From an uncultured Thermoguttaceae bacterium (GTDB lineage Bacteria; Planctomycetota; Planctomycetia; Pirellulales; Thermoguttaceae), in NCBI GenBank assembly GCA_934725735.1, contig CAKVCP010000107.1:1-7341 (forward strand): DNA of 7,341 bases, in the 5' to 3' direction. The position numbers and the translations under genes are program-made. Positions 1-5,488 of this stretch are shown here, one piece after another; the stretch's first letter is position 1, and the number at the start of each line of letters is the position of its first letter. The notes beneath the pieces are model-generated. The model had not been told where the DNA came from. It searched no databases and was given only the letters and a program-made list of their open reading frames with translations.

Positions 1-1115
1 ATCTGAAGGACGGCGTTTTCTTCGGTCTCGACGCTTATAAGAAGGCGATTGACAAGTGCGATTCCGTTATCATCGCGACGGCTCCTGGTTTCCGCCCGAT
101 TCACTTCACGTACGCCGTCAACGCCGGCAAGCACGTTTTCATGGAAAAACCTTGCGCCGTCGACGCTCGCGGTTACCGCATGGCGATCGCCGCCGCCAAG
201 ATTGCCGATGAAAAGAACCTCAAGGTTGTCTGCGGTTATCAGCGTCACTATCAGAACCCCTACATCGGCATGGTCGAACAGATCAAAGCCGGTAAGATCG
301 GTCGCCTGATGTATAGCCGCGTCTACTGGAACGGCGACGGCATCTGGGAACGTCCGCGTCAGAACGGCGATACCGAAATGCAATATCAGATGCGCAACTG
401 GTATCACTTCAACTGGCTCTGCGGCGATAACATCATCGAACAGCATTGCCACAACATCGACGTCGGAAACTGGGTTCACAGCCTCGGCGATCCCAATAGC
501 CCGAACGCGCACCCGATTCGCTGCAACGCGATGGGCGGTCGTCAAGTTCGTAAGTTCCCCCGCTTCAAGAACTCTGGTCATCGTTTTGACCACTTCGCCT
601 GCGAATTCACCTTCGCCGACGGAACGCAGATGTTCAGCCAATGCCGTCAGCAGGGCAACTGCTGGAATAACGTCAGCGAAACCTTCTACGGCACCGAAGG
701 TATGGCGGGCGCCGGTTGGATCAACAACGCCGCTGGCGAAAGCGTTTGGCGCTTCGAGGGCGATAATCCCGATCCGTACAAGAACGAACATGTTCAGCAC
801 GCGAAGTACATCCGCGAAGATATCAAGCACAACGACGCTTGGTGGGCCGCTCACTCCTCCATGACCGCCGTTTTGGGTCGCTACGCCGCGTACTCTGGCG
901 CTGAAATCAGTTGGGATGACGCCGTCGAAAATGGCGTCGACGACTTCCCGTATGATCTCGTCGCCGAATTGGAAGCCAGCGATCCCGCCAAGTTCTGGGA
1001 CGCTCTTCCGCCCGTGCTTCCCGATACCACCGCTCCCGCGCTGCCCGCGGAAGGCGAATTCATTTACGAAAATTCCGTCCCGGTTCCGGGCGAATGGAAG
1101 TGGAAGAAGGCGTGA
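1..1115 (+). CDS. Gfo/Idh/MocA family oxidoreductase, 5'-truncated by window edge
   Basis: The frame is open from base 3, so the gene starts before the window; 370 residues are visible and an internal ATG at 141 is not the true start. The fragment begins inside the NAD(P)-binding Rossmann half: an IIATAPGFRP stretch, then HVFMEKP, whose EKP lysine (visible residue 49, bases 147-149) is the conserved cofactor/substrate lysine of the family. The C-terminal alpha/beta half has GDNIIEQHCHNID (visible residues 141-153), matching the site where these enzymes place catalytic or substrate-binding Asp/His residues. The Rossmann glycine motif and any export signal lie outside the window. The family performs NAD(P)-dependent oxidation or reduction of sugars and related polyols; the substrate here cannot be read. 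Planctomycetes carry many such paralogues, often of about 430-450 residues, which fits the missing N-terminus. Family assignment is firm, specificity unknown. Confidence 0.93.
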   Translation, partial: LKDGVFFGLDAYKKAIDKCDSVIIATAPGFRPIHFTYAVNAGKHVFMEKPCAVDARGYRMAIAAAKIADEKNLKVVCGYQRHYQNPYIGMVEQIKAGKIGRLMYSRVYWNGDGIWERPRQNGDTEMQYQMRNWYHFNWLCGDNIIEQHCHNIDVGNWVHSLGDPNSPNAHPIRCNAMGGRQVRKFPRFKNSGHRFDHFACEFTFADGTQMFSQCRQQGNCWNNVSETFYGTEGMAGAGWINNAAGESVWRFEGDNPDPYKNEHVQHAKYIREDIKHNDAWWAAHSSMTAVLGRYAAYSGAEISWDDAVENGVDDFPYDLVAELEASDPAKFWDALPPVLPDTTAPALPAEGEFIYENSVPVPGEWKWKKA

Positions 1116-1156
1116 TTTTAGCGCTCTGATCTCTTCTGTTTGAGATTTCCTAGAAG

Positions 1157-1190
1157 AAACCGTCGAGTCTTATGATTCGACGGTTTTTTT
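1157..1190 (+). terminator. Rho-independent terminator of the oxidoreductase gene
   Basis: Arms AAACCGTCGA (1157-1166) and TCGACGGTTT (1177-1186) pair perfectly over 10 bp. A G-U and a further U-A pair can extend the stem inward. The hairpin runs into seven T (1184-1190). It lies 42 nt after the TGA stop at 1113-1115. Confidence 0.88.
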
Positions 1191-1327
1191 ATTTCGATAC
1201 GAAATTGCGCCGAGAGAAGATGGAGAATCTGAAGGAAGACGATTACGGCTCTCTTTGCGCGCGTATGAAGAAGAAACGATCAAATTGGTAAATAATATCG
1301 GGAGCGGAATAAAAAGATATAGGTGCG
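1191..1327. other. Spacer without recognisable gene
   Basis: This 137-bp stretch separates the oxidoreductase terminator from the minus-strand terminator at 1328-1363. A 23-codon ATG reading frame (1220-1291, +) exists, but it lacks a clear Shine-Dalgarno sequence and has no family resemblance. Reading frames are open on both strands through part of the spacer, so a decayed gene is possible but cannot be supported. Confidence 0.4.
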
Positions 1328-1363
1328 AAAAAAAAGGGGAACGTTCGATCTCGAACGCTCCCC
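1328..1363 (-). terminator. Strong intrinsic terminator of the putative small RNA
   Basis: Read on the minus strand, GGGGAGCGTTCGA pairs with TCGAACGTTCCCC through C/G-rich ends and one G-U wobble, followed by eight U (1335-1328). The wobble becomes an A-C mismatch on the plus strand, so the minus orientation is the stable one. groL already has its own terminator at 1597-1628, so this one implies a separate transcript. Confidence 0.83.
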
Positions 1364-1430
1364 CAAATAATCTCAGGCCGGTGTGTGGATAGCCTGGATT
1401 TATATCCACAATTGTGAGCCAATCATAGAA

Positions 1431-1445
1431 ATGATTCGAAAGCTT
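1431..1445. repeat. 15-nt direct repeat, copy 1 (inside putative small RNA)
   Basis: ATGATTCGAAAGCTT is identical to bases 1633-1647 in the groL 3' tail, in the same orientation. Both copies lie in minus-strand transcripts upstream of a terminator. The sequence contains the palindromes TTCGAA and AAGCTT. Confidence 0.8.
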
Positions 1446-1479
1446 GCACAATTGACAGCTGAATTTTGGAATTGTTTAT

Positions 1480-1507
1480 AGTATACCCTTTTTCTTTCTT
1501 TTGACAA
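1480..1507 (-). promoter_or_regulatory. Sigma-70-type promoter for the putative small RNA
   Basis: On the minus strand, a -35 box TTGTCA (1507-1502, 5 of 6 to TTGACA) and a -10 box TATACT (1485-1480, 5 of 6 to TATAAT) are separated by 16 nt. Predicted start is near 1473. It lies between the groL terminator and the terminator at 1328-1363, with no gene start behind it. Confidence 0.6.
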
Positions 1508-1596
1508 GGCGTCGAAGGGAAAAATATTACGGTTTTTTGGAGAAGATGCGATTGTGTAAGAAATAAACGTTCGATACGTTTTCGTTTTATTTCAAT

Positions 1597-1628
1597 AAAA
1601 AAGGGAAACGTCGTAACGACGCTTCCCT
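1597..1628 (-). terminator. Rho-independent terminator of groL
   Basis: Read on the minus strand, GGGAAGCGTCG pairs with CGACGTTTCCC around a UUA loop: 11 bp with one G-U wobble, extended by one A-U pair. Six U follow (1602-1597). It lies about 33 nt after the groL stop. Confidence 0.88.
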
Positions 1629-1632
1629 GAGG

Positions 1633-1647
1633 ATGATTCGAAAGCTT
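1633..1647. repeat. 15-nt direct repeat, copy 2 (groL 3' untranslated tail)
   Basis: Exact second copy of the sequence at 1431-1445, between the groL stop codon and its terminator. Confidence 0.8.
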
Positions 1648-1660
1648 AACGTTTAGCGGA

Positions 1661-3283
1661 TCAATACATTCCGCCCATATCGGGAGCGGCGGGAACGGCC
1701 TTTTCTTCCTTCGGCAAATCCGTGATCAACGCGTCGCTGGTGAGCATCATAGACGCAACGCTCGCGGCGTTCTGGAGAGCGGAACGCGTAACCTTCGCGG
1801 GGTCGATGACGCCGGCGGCGACGAGGTCTTCGTACTTGTCGGTAAGGGCGTTGTAACCGAAGTTTCCTTGTCCGTCGCGAACCTTTTCAGCGACGACGCC
1901 GCCGTCTTTACCGGCGTTGTCGGCGATCTGCGTGATAGGCGCGGCGCAAGCGCGAAGGACGATGTTGTAACCGACCTTTTCGTCGTTTTCAAGCTCGGCG
2001 GGCTTGACGAGAGAGGCGGCGCGTAAGAGCGCGACGCCGCCGCCGGGGAGGACCCCTTCTTCAACAGCCGCGCGAGTCGCGTGGAGAGCGTCTTCAACGC
2101 GAGCTTTCTTCTCTTTCATTTCCGCTTCCGTAGCCGCGCCGACGTTCAATTTAGCGACGCCGCCCGCGAGTTTCGCAAGGCGTTCTTCCATCTTTTCCTT
2201 ATCGTAATCGCTCGTGGAAACTTCGATTTCACGACGCAACTGAGCGATACGCCCCTGGATTTCTTCGGTTTTGCCGCCGCCTTGGACAATGGTGACCGTG
2301 TCTTTGTTGACGACGACGGTCTTGGCCGTGCCCAGATCGGCAAGGGTGAGGGTTTCGGGAGAGCGACCGAGCGCTTCGAAGAGGACTTCGCCGCCGGTGA
2401 GGATCCCGATATCTTCAAGAATCGCCTTACGACGATCGCCGTATCCAGGAGCCTTGACAGCGCAGATCTTCAGGTTGTTGCGCATACGGTTGATGACGAG
2501 AGTGGCAAGCGCTTCGCCGTCGACGTCTTCCGCGATGATGAGGAGCGGACGACCGCTGTTAATGACCGCTTCGAGGACGGGGATGAAGCTCTTGATGGAA
2601 GAGATCTTCTTTTCGAAGAGGAGGATGTAGGGATTGTCGAGGACGCATTCCATCTTCTGGGGATCGGTGACGAAATAGGGAGAGAGGTATCCGCGGTCAA
2701 ACTGCATACCTTCGACCCATTCGACTTCGGTCTTGAGGGTTTTTCCTTCGTCGACGGTGATAACGCCGTCTTTCCCGACCTTTTCCATGGCGTCGGCGAG
2801 AAGGGCGCCAATTTCGGCGTCGTTGTTGGCGGAAATAGCGCCGACTTGAGCGATGCTTTCCTTGCTGTCCTTGACGGAGATGGACATGGCTTTGAGCTGT
2901 TCGACGACGTCTTCAACCGCCTTATCCATACCGTTCTTCATGTGCAAAGGATTGACGCCGGCGACGACGGCTTTCATGCCTTCGTTGAAGATGGCTTCGG
3001 CGAGGATCGTGGCGGTGGTGGTACCGTCGCCGACGACGTCGCTCGTTTTGGAGGCGACTTCGCGAACCATCTTGGCGCCCATGTTTTCGTAAGCGTCTTC
3101 AAGGTCGACTTCCTTAGCGACCGTCACGCCGTCTTTAGTCACGAGAGGAGAACCGAAGCTCTTCTGAATGACGACGTTACGACCGCGAGGTCCAAGGGTA
3201 ACCTTGACGGTGCGCGCGAGTTTAGTCACGCCGCGACGGAGCGCTTCACGAGCGTCTTGATTGAAAGCAATCATTTTCGCCAT
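1661..3283 (-). CDS. groL: Chaperonin GroEL (60 kDa chaperonin, Hsp60)
   Basis: Cytosolic ATP-driven folding chamber; 14 subunits form two rings that encapsulate clients with GroES. The 540 residues are full length for the family. Visible landmarks are TLGPRGRNV (29-37), TKDGVTVA (49-56), the ATP-binding GDGTTTATIL with Asp86, EGMQFDRGYLSPYF at the start of the apical domain (191-204), AEDVDGEALATLV (251-263), APGYGDRR (278-285), the catalytic Asp398 in RVEDALHAT, and the family signature AAVEEGVLPGGG (405-416). The tail ends MGGMY, much shorter than the repeated GGM tail of E. coli. The ATG is preceded by AAGGAA (3296-3291) with 7-nt spacing. It follows groES on the same strand after 86 nt. 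Planctomycetes often have several groEL copies, so whether this is the housekeeping one cannot be judged here. Confidence 0.99.
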   Translation of the reverse strand: MAKMIAFNQDAREALRRGVTKLARTVKVTLGPRGRNVVIQKSFGSPLVTKDGVTVAKEVDLEDAYENMGAKMVREVASKTSDVVGDGTTTATILAEAIFNEGMKAVVAGVNPLHMKNGMDKAVEDVVEQLKAMSISVKDSKESIAQVGAISANNDAEIGALLADAMEKVGKDGVITVDEGKTLKTEVEWVEGMQFDRGYLSPYFVTDPQKMECVLDNPYILLFEKKISSIKSFIPVLEAVINSGRPLLIIAEDVDGEALATLVINRMRNNLKICAVKAPGYGDRRKAILEDIGILTGGEVLFEALGRSPETLTLADLGTAKTVVVNKDTVTIVQGGGKTEEIQGRIAQLRREIEVSTSDYDKEKMEERLAKLAGGVAKLNVGAATEAEMKEKKARVEDALHATRAAVEEGVLPGGGVALLRAASLVKPAELENDEKVGYNIVLRACAAPITQIADNAGKDGGVVAEKVRDGQGNFGYNALTDKYEDLVAAGVIDPAKVTRSALQNAASVASMMLTSDALITDLPKEEKAVPAAPDMGGMY

Positions 3284-3336
3284 AATACTGTTCCTTATAT
3301 GTAAATATGTGTAATTGTTGAATTTTTAGTTGATGT

Positions 3337-3352
3337 GGCGCGATAAGGCGCC
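3337..3352 (-). promoter_or_regulatory. Hairpin between groES and groL
   Basis: GGCGC (3337-3341) and GCGCC (3348-3352) pair perfectly around a 6-nt loop, just after the groES stop. No U-tract follows on the minus strand, so it is not a standard terminator. It may protect the groES 3' end, act as a processing site or weakly attenuate transcription into groL. An AT-rich stretch leads from it to the groL ribosome site. Confidence 0.4.
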
Positions 3353-3369
3353 GGAAGAACGCGAAGAAC

Positions 3370-3708
3370 TCAGCAGATGATAGCGAGGATATCGCTTTCA
3401 CGCATGAGAAGGAATTCGCAGTCGTCGAATTTGAAATCTTCGCCGGCGTAAGAGAGGAAAAGAACGCGATCGCCCTCTTGAACGGCGAGGGGAGCGCGCG
3501 TGCCGTCTTTCAGGAGACGTCCGTCGCCAACGCTGACGACAACGCCTCGCGAAGGCTTGTTCTTAGCGCTTTCCGGAAGATAGAGACCGCCCGCTGTAAT
3601 TTCTTCAGATTCATCGCGACGAACAACAACGCGGTCGCCGAGGGGAAGGATCTTGGCTCCGCAGCAGCTTTTAGCTTCCGACGCGCCGTCGCACTTTTTC
3701 TTAGACAT
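3370..3708 (-). CDS. groES: Co-chaperonin GroES with cysteine-containing N-terminal extension
   Basis: The heptameric lid of the GroEL chamber. The protein has 112 residues against the usual 95 or so. The core starts at KILPLGDRVVVRR (19-31), followed by the mobile loop ESEEITAGGLYLPESA (33-48), whose Leu-Tyr-Leu (42-44) is the GroEL-contacting tripeptide, then the roof and the closing strand FLLMRESDILAII. Unusual are about 17 extra N-terminal residues containing Cys6, Cys15 and Cys16, and a Cys112 as last residue after the normal ILAII end; Cys97 is internal. The start is well supported: AGGAG (3720-3716) lies 7 nt before the ATG and no internal start codon could give the short form. It is the first gene of a groES-groL pair; a promoter candidate lies directly upstream. 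Confidence 0.97.
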   Translation of the reverse strand: MSKKKCDGASEAKSCCGAKILPLGDRVVVRRDESEEITAGGLYLPESAKNKPSRGVVVSVGDGRLLKDGTRAPLAVQEGDRVLFLSYAGEDFKFDDCEFLLMRESDILAIIC

Positions 3709-3730
3709 TCTTGAACTCCTGATCTTTTAT

Positions 3731-3758
3731 CTTGTATAACGCGGCTCGACGCGTTCAA
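3731..3758 (-). promoter_or_regulatory. Candidate groES promoter overlapped by an inverted repeat
   Basis: On the minus strand, TTGAAC (3758-3753) and TACAAG (3736-3731) are 16 nt apart, 4 of 6 matches each to sigma-70 boxes; the start would be near 3724, 16 nt before the ATG. AACGCG (3738-3743) and CGCGTT (3750-3755) form a perfect 6-6-6 inverted repeat covering the spacer and the edge of the -35 box, a typical repressor position. It is not the CIRCE sequence bound by HrcA. GTTGAA resembles a sigma-32 -35 box only loosely. Confidence 0.4.
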
Positions 3759-4066
3759 CCGCGCCGTCCTGATAATTACGATTGCGAAAACTCGCGACGT
3801 CGTCGGACGCGGCCAAGGCCGTTACTGCGCCGGCGAGACGTCGAATCGCGTACTTTTTCTTAAAAATAATGCATAAATGACGCCAATAAGACCATATTTC
3901 ATCCCGGCGACGCTTTTTTAATCGGTTTTCCTTCCTTTCCCCCCTGGAATTCCGAGCCTTCTCGCTATTCGATCGGTTGGAGGCTCCGAGCGCGTTTCGT
4001 CTTCGCGGCGGTCGAACGCGTCCGTCAATCCCCGTTTCAGTCAAATTGGCAGTTCTTTAGGCAATG
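3759..4066. other. Intergenic region upstream of groES
   Basis: About 310 bp without a credible gene. A 105-codon minus-strand frame (3727-4044) is extremely Arg-rich, has no recognisable domain and overlaps the groES promoter candidate, so I treat it as non-coding. An AT-rich island at roughly 3850-3900 could hold another promoter, but I find no well-spaced box pair. No CIRCE element is visible. Confidence 0.5.
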
Positions 4067-4095
4067 AAAAAGGGGCGTCCTAAAAACGTCCCTTT
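4067..4095 (-). terminator. Intrinsic terminator of the HAD phosphatase gene
   Basis: Read on the minus strand, AAAGGGACGT (4095-4086) pairs with ACGCCCCTTT (4078-4069) with one A-C mismatch, then a run of U to 4067. It begins about 12 nt after the TGA stop. It separates this gene from groES, so the two are probably transcribed independently. Confidence 0.7.
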
Positions 4096-4107
4096 CCGTT
4101 AGCCCGT

Positions 4108-4857
4108 TCACTCGTCCTCTTCGTCGTCTTCTGAAGCCGACGCGTCCGACGACGCTTCGTTTTGGGGCTGATTGTCGATCGTCCACGCTTGCAGTTTTTC
4201 TTTCCAGTCGGCGTCTTTGTAACGCGACGGCAACGGCAAATTCGTCTGTTTGTAACTTTCAAGGAAGCTATCAAAATCTACGTAGTGGATCGTCTGGAAG
4301 CCAAACTTCGCGGCACCCTCGATATTCCCTTCCAAATCGTCAATGAACAATACCTCGCCGGGCTGAAGATCTGGAATTTCCGTTTGGGCTTCCTCGAAAG
4401 CCGCCTGGTAAATTTCAGGGAAGGGTTTAAGCGTCTTGACCTTATGGCTTGCGACGCGGTGCGCGTCAAAGGCGTTCCAAATCTCGGGAAAAGCGCTTTC
4501 CACGTAACTCCAGTGCGCGTCGTTCGTGTTCGATAGAATTCCTCGAGGAAAATTCAGCTTCGCAAGCTTTTTGAGGATTGGCATTATCAGGTCGTTCGTC
4601 CAGAAAATGTCGTTCATCGCGTTCAAAAAGTCGTCAAGGTTCGGTTTGACTGACAGTGTTGAACAAACCTCGTCGTAATATTCCTGAGTCGTCGTTTCTC
4701 CGCAGGAATAAACGCGGTATCTCTGGTCGTTGAAGAGACTGTCGCAGACCTCCGCTTCCGGTTTGTTCGAGAGTTGCGCCAACTGAAAACAGAGTCTGTG
4801 GAGACTGAAGTGTAACAGAACGTTTCCCAGGTCAAAATATACAAATCGAATCGCCAT
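4108..4857 (-). CDS. HAD-superfamily phosphatase, YihX-like
   Basis: A 249-residue soluble hydrolase of the haloacid dehalogenase superfamily, which uses an aspartyl-phosphate intermediate. Motif I is YFDLGNVLL (7-15) with nucleophile Asp9; motif II is LSNTN (108-112); motif III is Lys144 in LKPFPEIY; motif IV is LFIDDLEGNIEGA (170-182) with Asp173 and Asp174 for Mg2+. The D-x-G-N-V form of motif I, the helical cap between motifs I and II, and the SNTN and DDxxxNIEGA segments resemble E. coli YihX, an alpha-glucose-1-phosphate phosphatase of 199 residues. The extra length is C-terminal: about 40 residues ending in a very acidic tail (EDDEEDE, 243-249). The ATG has AAAGG upstream with suitable spacing. 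It stands alone, divergent from the lrgAB genes. The phosphatase call is good; the substrate is not determined. Confidence 0.87.
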   Translation of the reverse strand: MAIRFVYFDLGNVLLHFSLHRLCFQLAQLSNKPEAEVCDSLFNDQRYRVYSCGETTTQEYYDEVCSTLSVKPNLDDFLNAMNDIFWTNDLIMPILKKLAKLNFPRGILSNTNDAHWSYVESAFPEIWNAFDAHRVASHKVKTLKPFPEIYQAAFEEAQTEIPDLQPGEVLFIDDLEGNIEGAAKFGFQTIHYVDFDSFLESYKQTNLPLPSRYKDADWKEKLQAWTIDNQPQNEASSDASASEDDEEDE

Positions 4858-4938
4858 GAGCCGCCTTTCTGCGATTGTCGCAACGGCTTTTTCGCCGTGC
4901 GCAATCGGTCTAAAGTCGCGAAATTAAAACGAAGTACG

Positions 4939-4951
4939 CCTTATTATAAGG
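4939..4951. promoter_or_regulatory. 13-bp palindrome over the HAD gene -10 box
   Basis: CCTTATTATAAGG is a perfect palindrome around a central T. It covers the TATAAT box of the HAD promoter and sits in the divergent region shared with lrgA, so it could be an operator. AT-richness makes chance occurrence possible. Confidence 0.35.
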
Positions 4952-4971
4952 TTTTTATACCTCTTTGAAAA
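4943..4971 (-). promoter_or_regulatory. Promoter of the HAD phosphatase gene
   Basis: On the minus strand, a perfect -10 box TATAAT (4948-4943) follows TTTTCA (4971-4966, 4 of 6) with the optimal 17-nt spacer. The start would be near 4936, leaving a leader of about 78 nt. A 13-bp palindrome covers the -10 box. Confidence 0.6.
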
Positions 4972-5021
4972 TAGGTTTATAGGGATTTTGACGACAATGG
5001 TAGGAGCAATCAATCTCCCCC

Positions 5022-5049
5022 CTTGTAAATAGGGACGCGGCGATAGAAT
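5022..5049 (+). promoter_or_regulatory. Candidate promoter of the lrgAB operon
   Basis: TAGAAT (5044-5049, 5 of 6 to the -10 consensus) follows TTGTAA (5023-5028) by 15 nt, or CTTGTA (5022-5027) by 16 nt. The start would be near 5056, leaving a leader of about 73 nt before the ATG at 5129. The TTGACG at 4988 is a better -35 box, but no -10 box follows it at 16-18 nt. Confidence 0.35.
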
Positions 5050-5128
5050 GAGAAGAATTTATGCCGTTTGATTTGTCTTCGAGGCGGCGTTTCGAAGGAA
5101 AGCTTAGGCGAATTTTTGAGGGCTGTAA

Positions 5129-5488
5129 ATGAAGTATGCGCTACAATTTAGTATCATCTTGGCCGTCGCCCTCGTCGGCGAACTCCTCAGGGCGGTGATA
5201 CCGGCGCCGATACCCGCGAGCGTCTACGGGCTTGTCGTTTTGTTTGTCTGTCTGTCGTGCGGGATTATTCGCGTTTCGTCGATTGAAGACGCTTCGAATA
5301 TCTTGCTGGAATTGCTTCCGCTGACGCTTGTTCCCGCAGCGGTGGGGATCGTTGATTCTCTTGACGCCCTTAAAAGCGTGGCGATTCCCGTCGTTTTGCT
5401 CGCAACGGTAGGAACAGCGTTCGTCGGCGTCGCCGCCAGCGGAACGGCGGAATGGATCATACGTTTTTCGAAGAAGGGAAAGAAGTGA
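5129..5488 (+). CDS. lrgA: CidA/LrgA family membrane protein
   Basis: A small integral membrane protein of 119 residues, normal size for the CidA/LrgA family. Four hydrophobic segments are visible, about 4-25, 29-47, 57-77 and 84-106, ending in a basic cytoplasmic tail RFSKKGKK. Family hallmarks are the early GELL segment, PIPASVYGLVVLF (27-39), and LLELLPLTLVPAAVGI (59-74). The family was first described as holin-like modulators of murein hydrolase activity; with the LrgB partner, members in Bacillus and Streptococcus act in pyruvate transport and the plant fusion homologue carries glycolate/glycerate. The ATG has GAGGG 6 nt upstream. The stop overlaps the start of the lrgB-like gene, so the two are coupled. 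CidA and LrgA cannot be told apart from sequence alone, so the symbol is provisional. Confidence 0.88.
   Translation: MKYALQFSIILAVALVGELLRAVIPAPIPASVYGLVVLFVCLSCGIIRVSSIEDASNILLELLPLTLVPAAVGIVDSLDALKSVAIPVVLLATVGTAFVGVAASGTAEWIIRFSKKGKK

Larger units (their letters stand above)
1328..1473 (-). ncRNA. Putative small non-coding RNA downstream of groL (unidentified)
   Basis: A promoter at 1507-1480 (minus) predicts a start near 1473, and a strong terminator ends the transcript at 1328, giving about 146 nt. Within it I see a 6-bp hairpin AATCAT/ATGATT with a UUCU loop (1436-1421), and an 8-bp helix TGTGGATA (1410-1403) / TATCCACA (1391-1384). The loop of that helix contains CAGGC (1396-1392), which can pair with GCCTG (1378-1374) downstream to make an H-type pseudoknot. 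A competing CUCA/UGAG pairing (1418-1415 with 1375-1372) would give a nested form instead. The only ATG frame is an 8-codon one (1426-1400) without a ribosome site. I do not recognise 6S, SRP, tmRNA, RNase P or a known riboswitch. No co-oriented gene follows, so a free-standing RNA fits better than a leader. Existence is inferred from signals only. Confidence 0.5.

Noticed and set aside
1220..1291. 23-codon ATG frame after the oxidoreductase terminator
   Set aside because: Very short, no clear Shine-Dalgarno sequence, no promoter, no recognisable product.
1170..1451. 93-codon minus-strand frame across the small-RNA region
   Set aside because: It needs a TTG start without a ribosome site, runs straight through the strong terminator at 1328-1363 and ends in the opposite gene's terminator.
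1560..1593. Imperfect inverted repeat GAAATAAACG / CGTTTTATTTC between groL and the small RNA
   Set aside because: AT-rich arms with a bulge and no clear role; the nearby hairpin at 1597-1628 explains groL termination.
2081..3304. 407-codon open frame on the plus strand opposite groL
   Set aside because: It is fully antisense to an unmistakable GroEL gene; its length follows from the codon bias of groL, and its product has no recognisable domain.
3727..4044. 105-codon minus-strand frame upstream of groES
   Set aside because: The product is Arg-rich with no domain or clear ribosome site, and the frame runs over the groES promoter candidate.
3709..4066. CIRCE (HrcA) element upstream of groES
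   Set aside because: I looked for TTAGCACTC/GAGTGCTAA arms on both strands and found none, even imperfect.
4988..4993. TTGACG as -35 box of the lrgA promoter
   Set aside because: No acceptable -10 box occurs 16-18 nt downstream.
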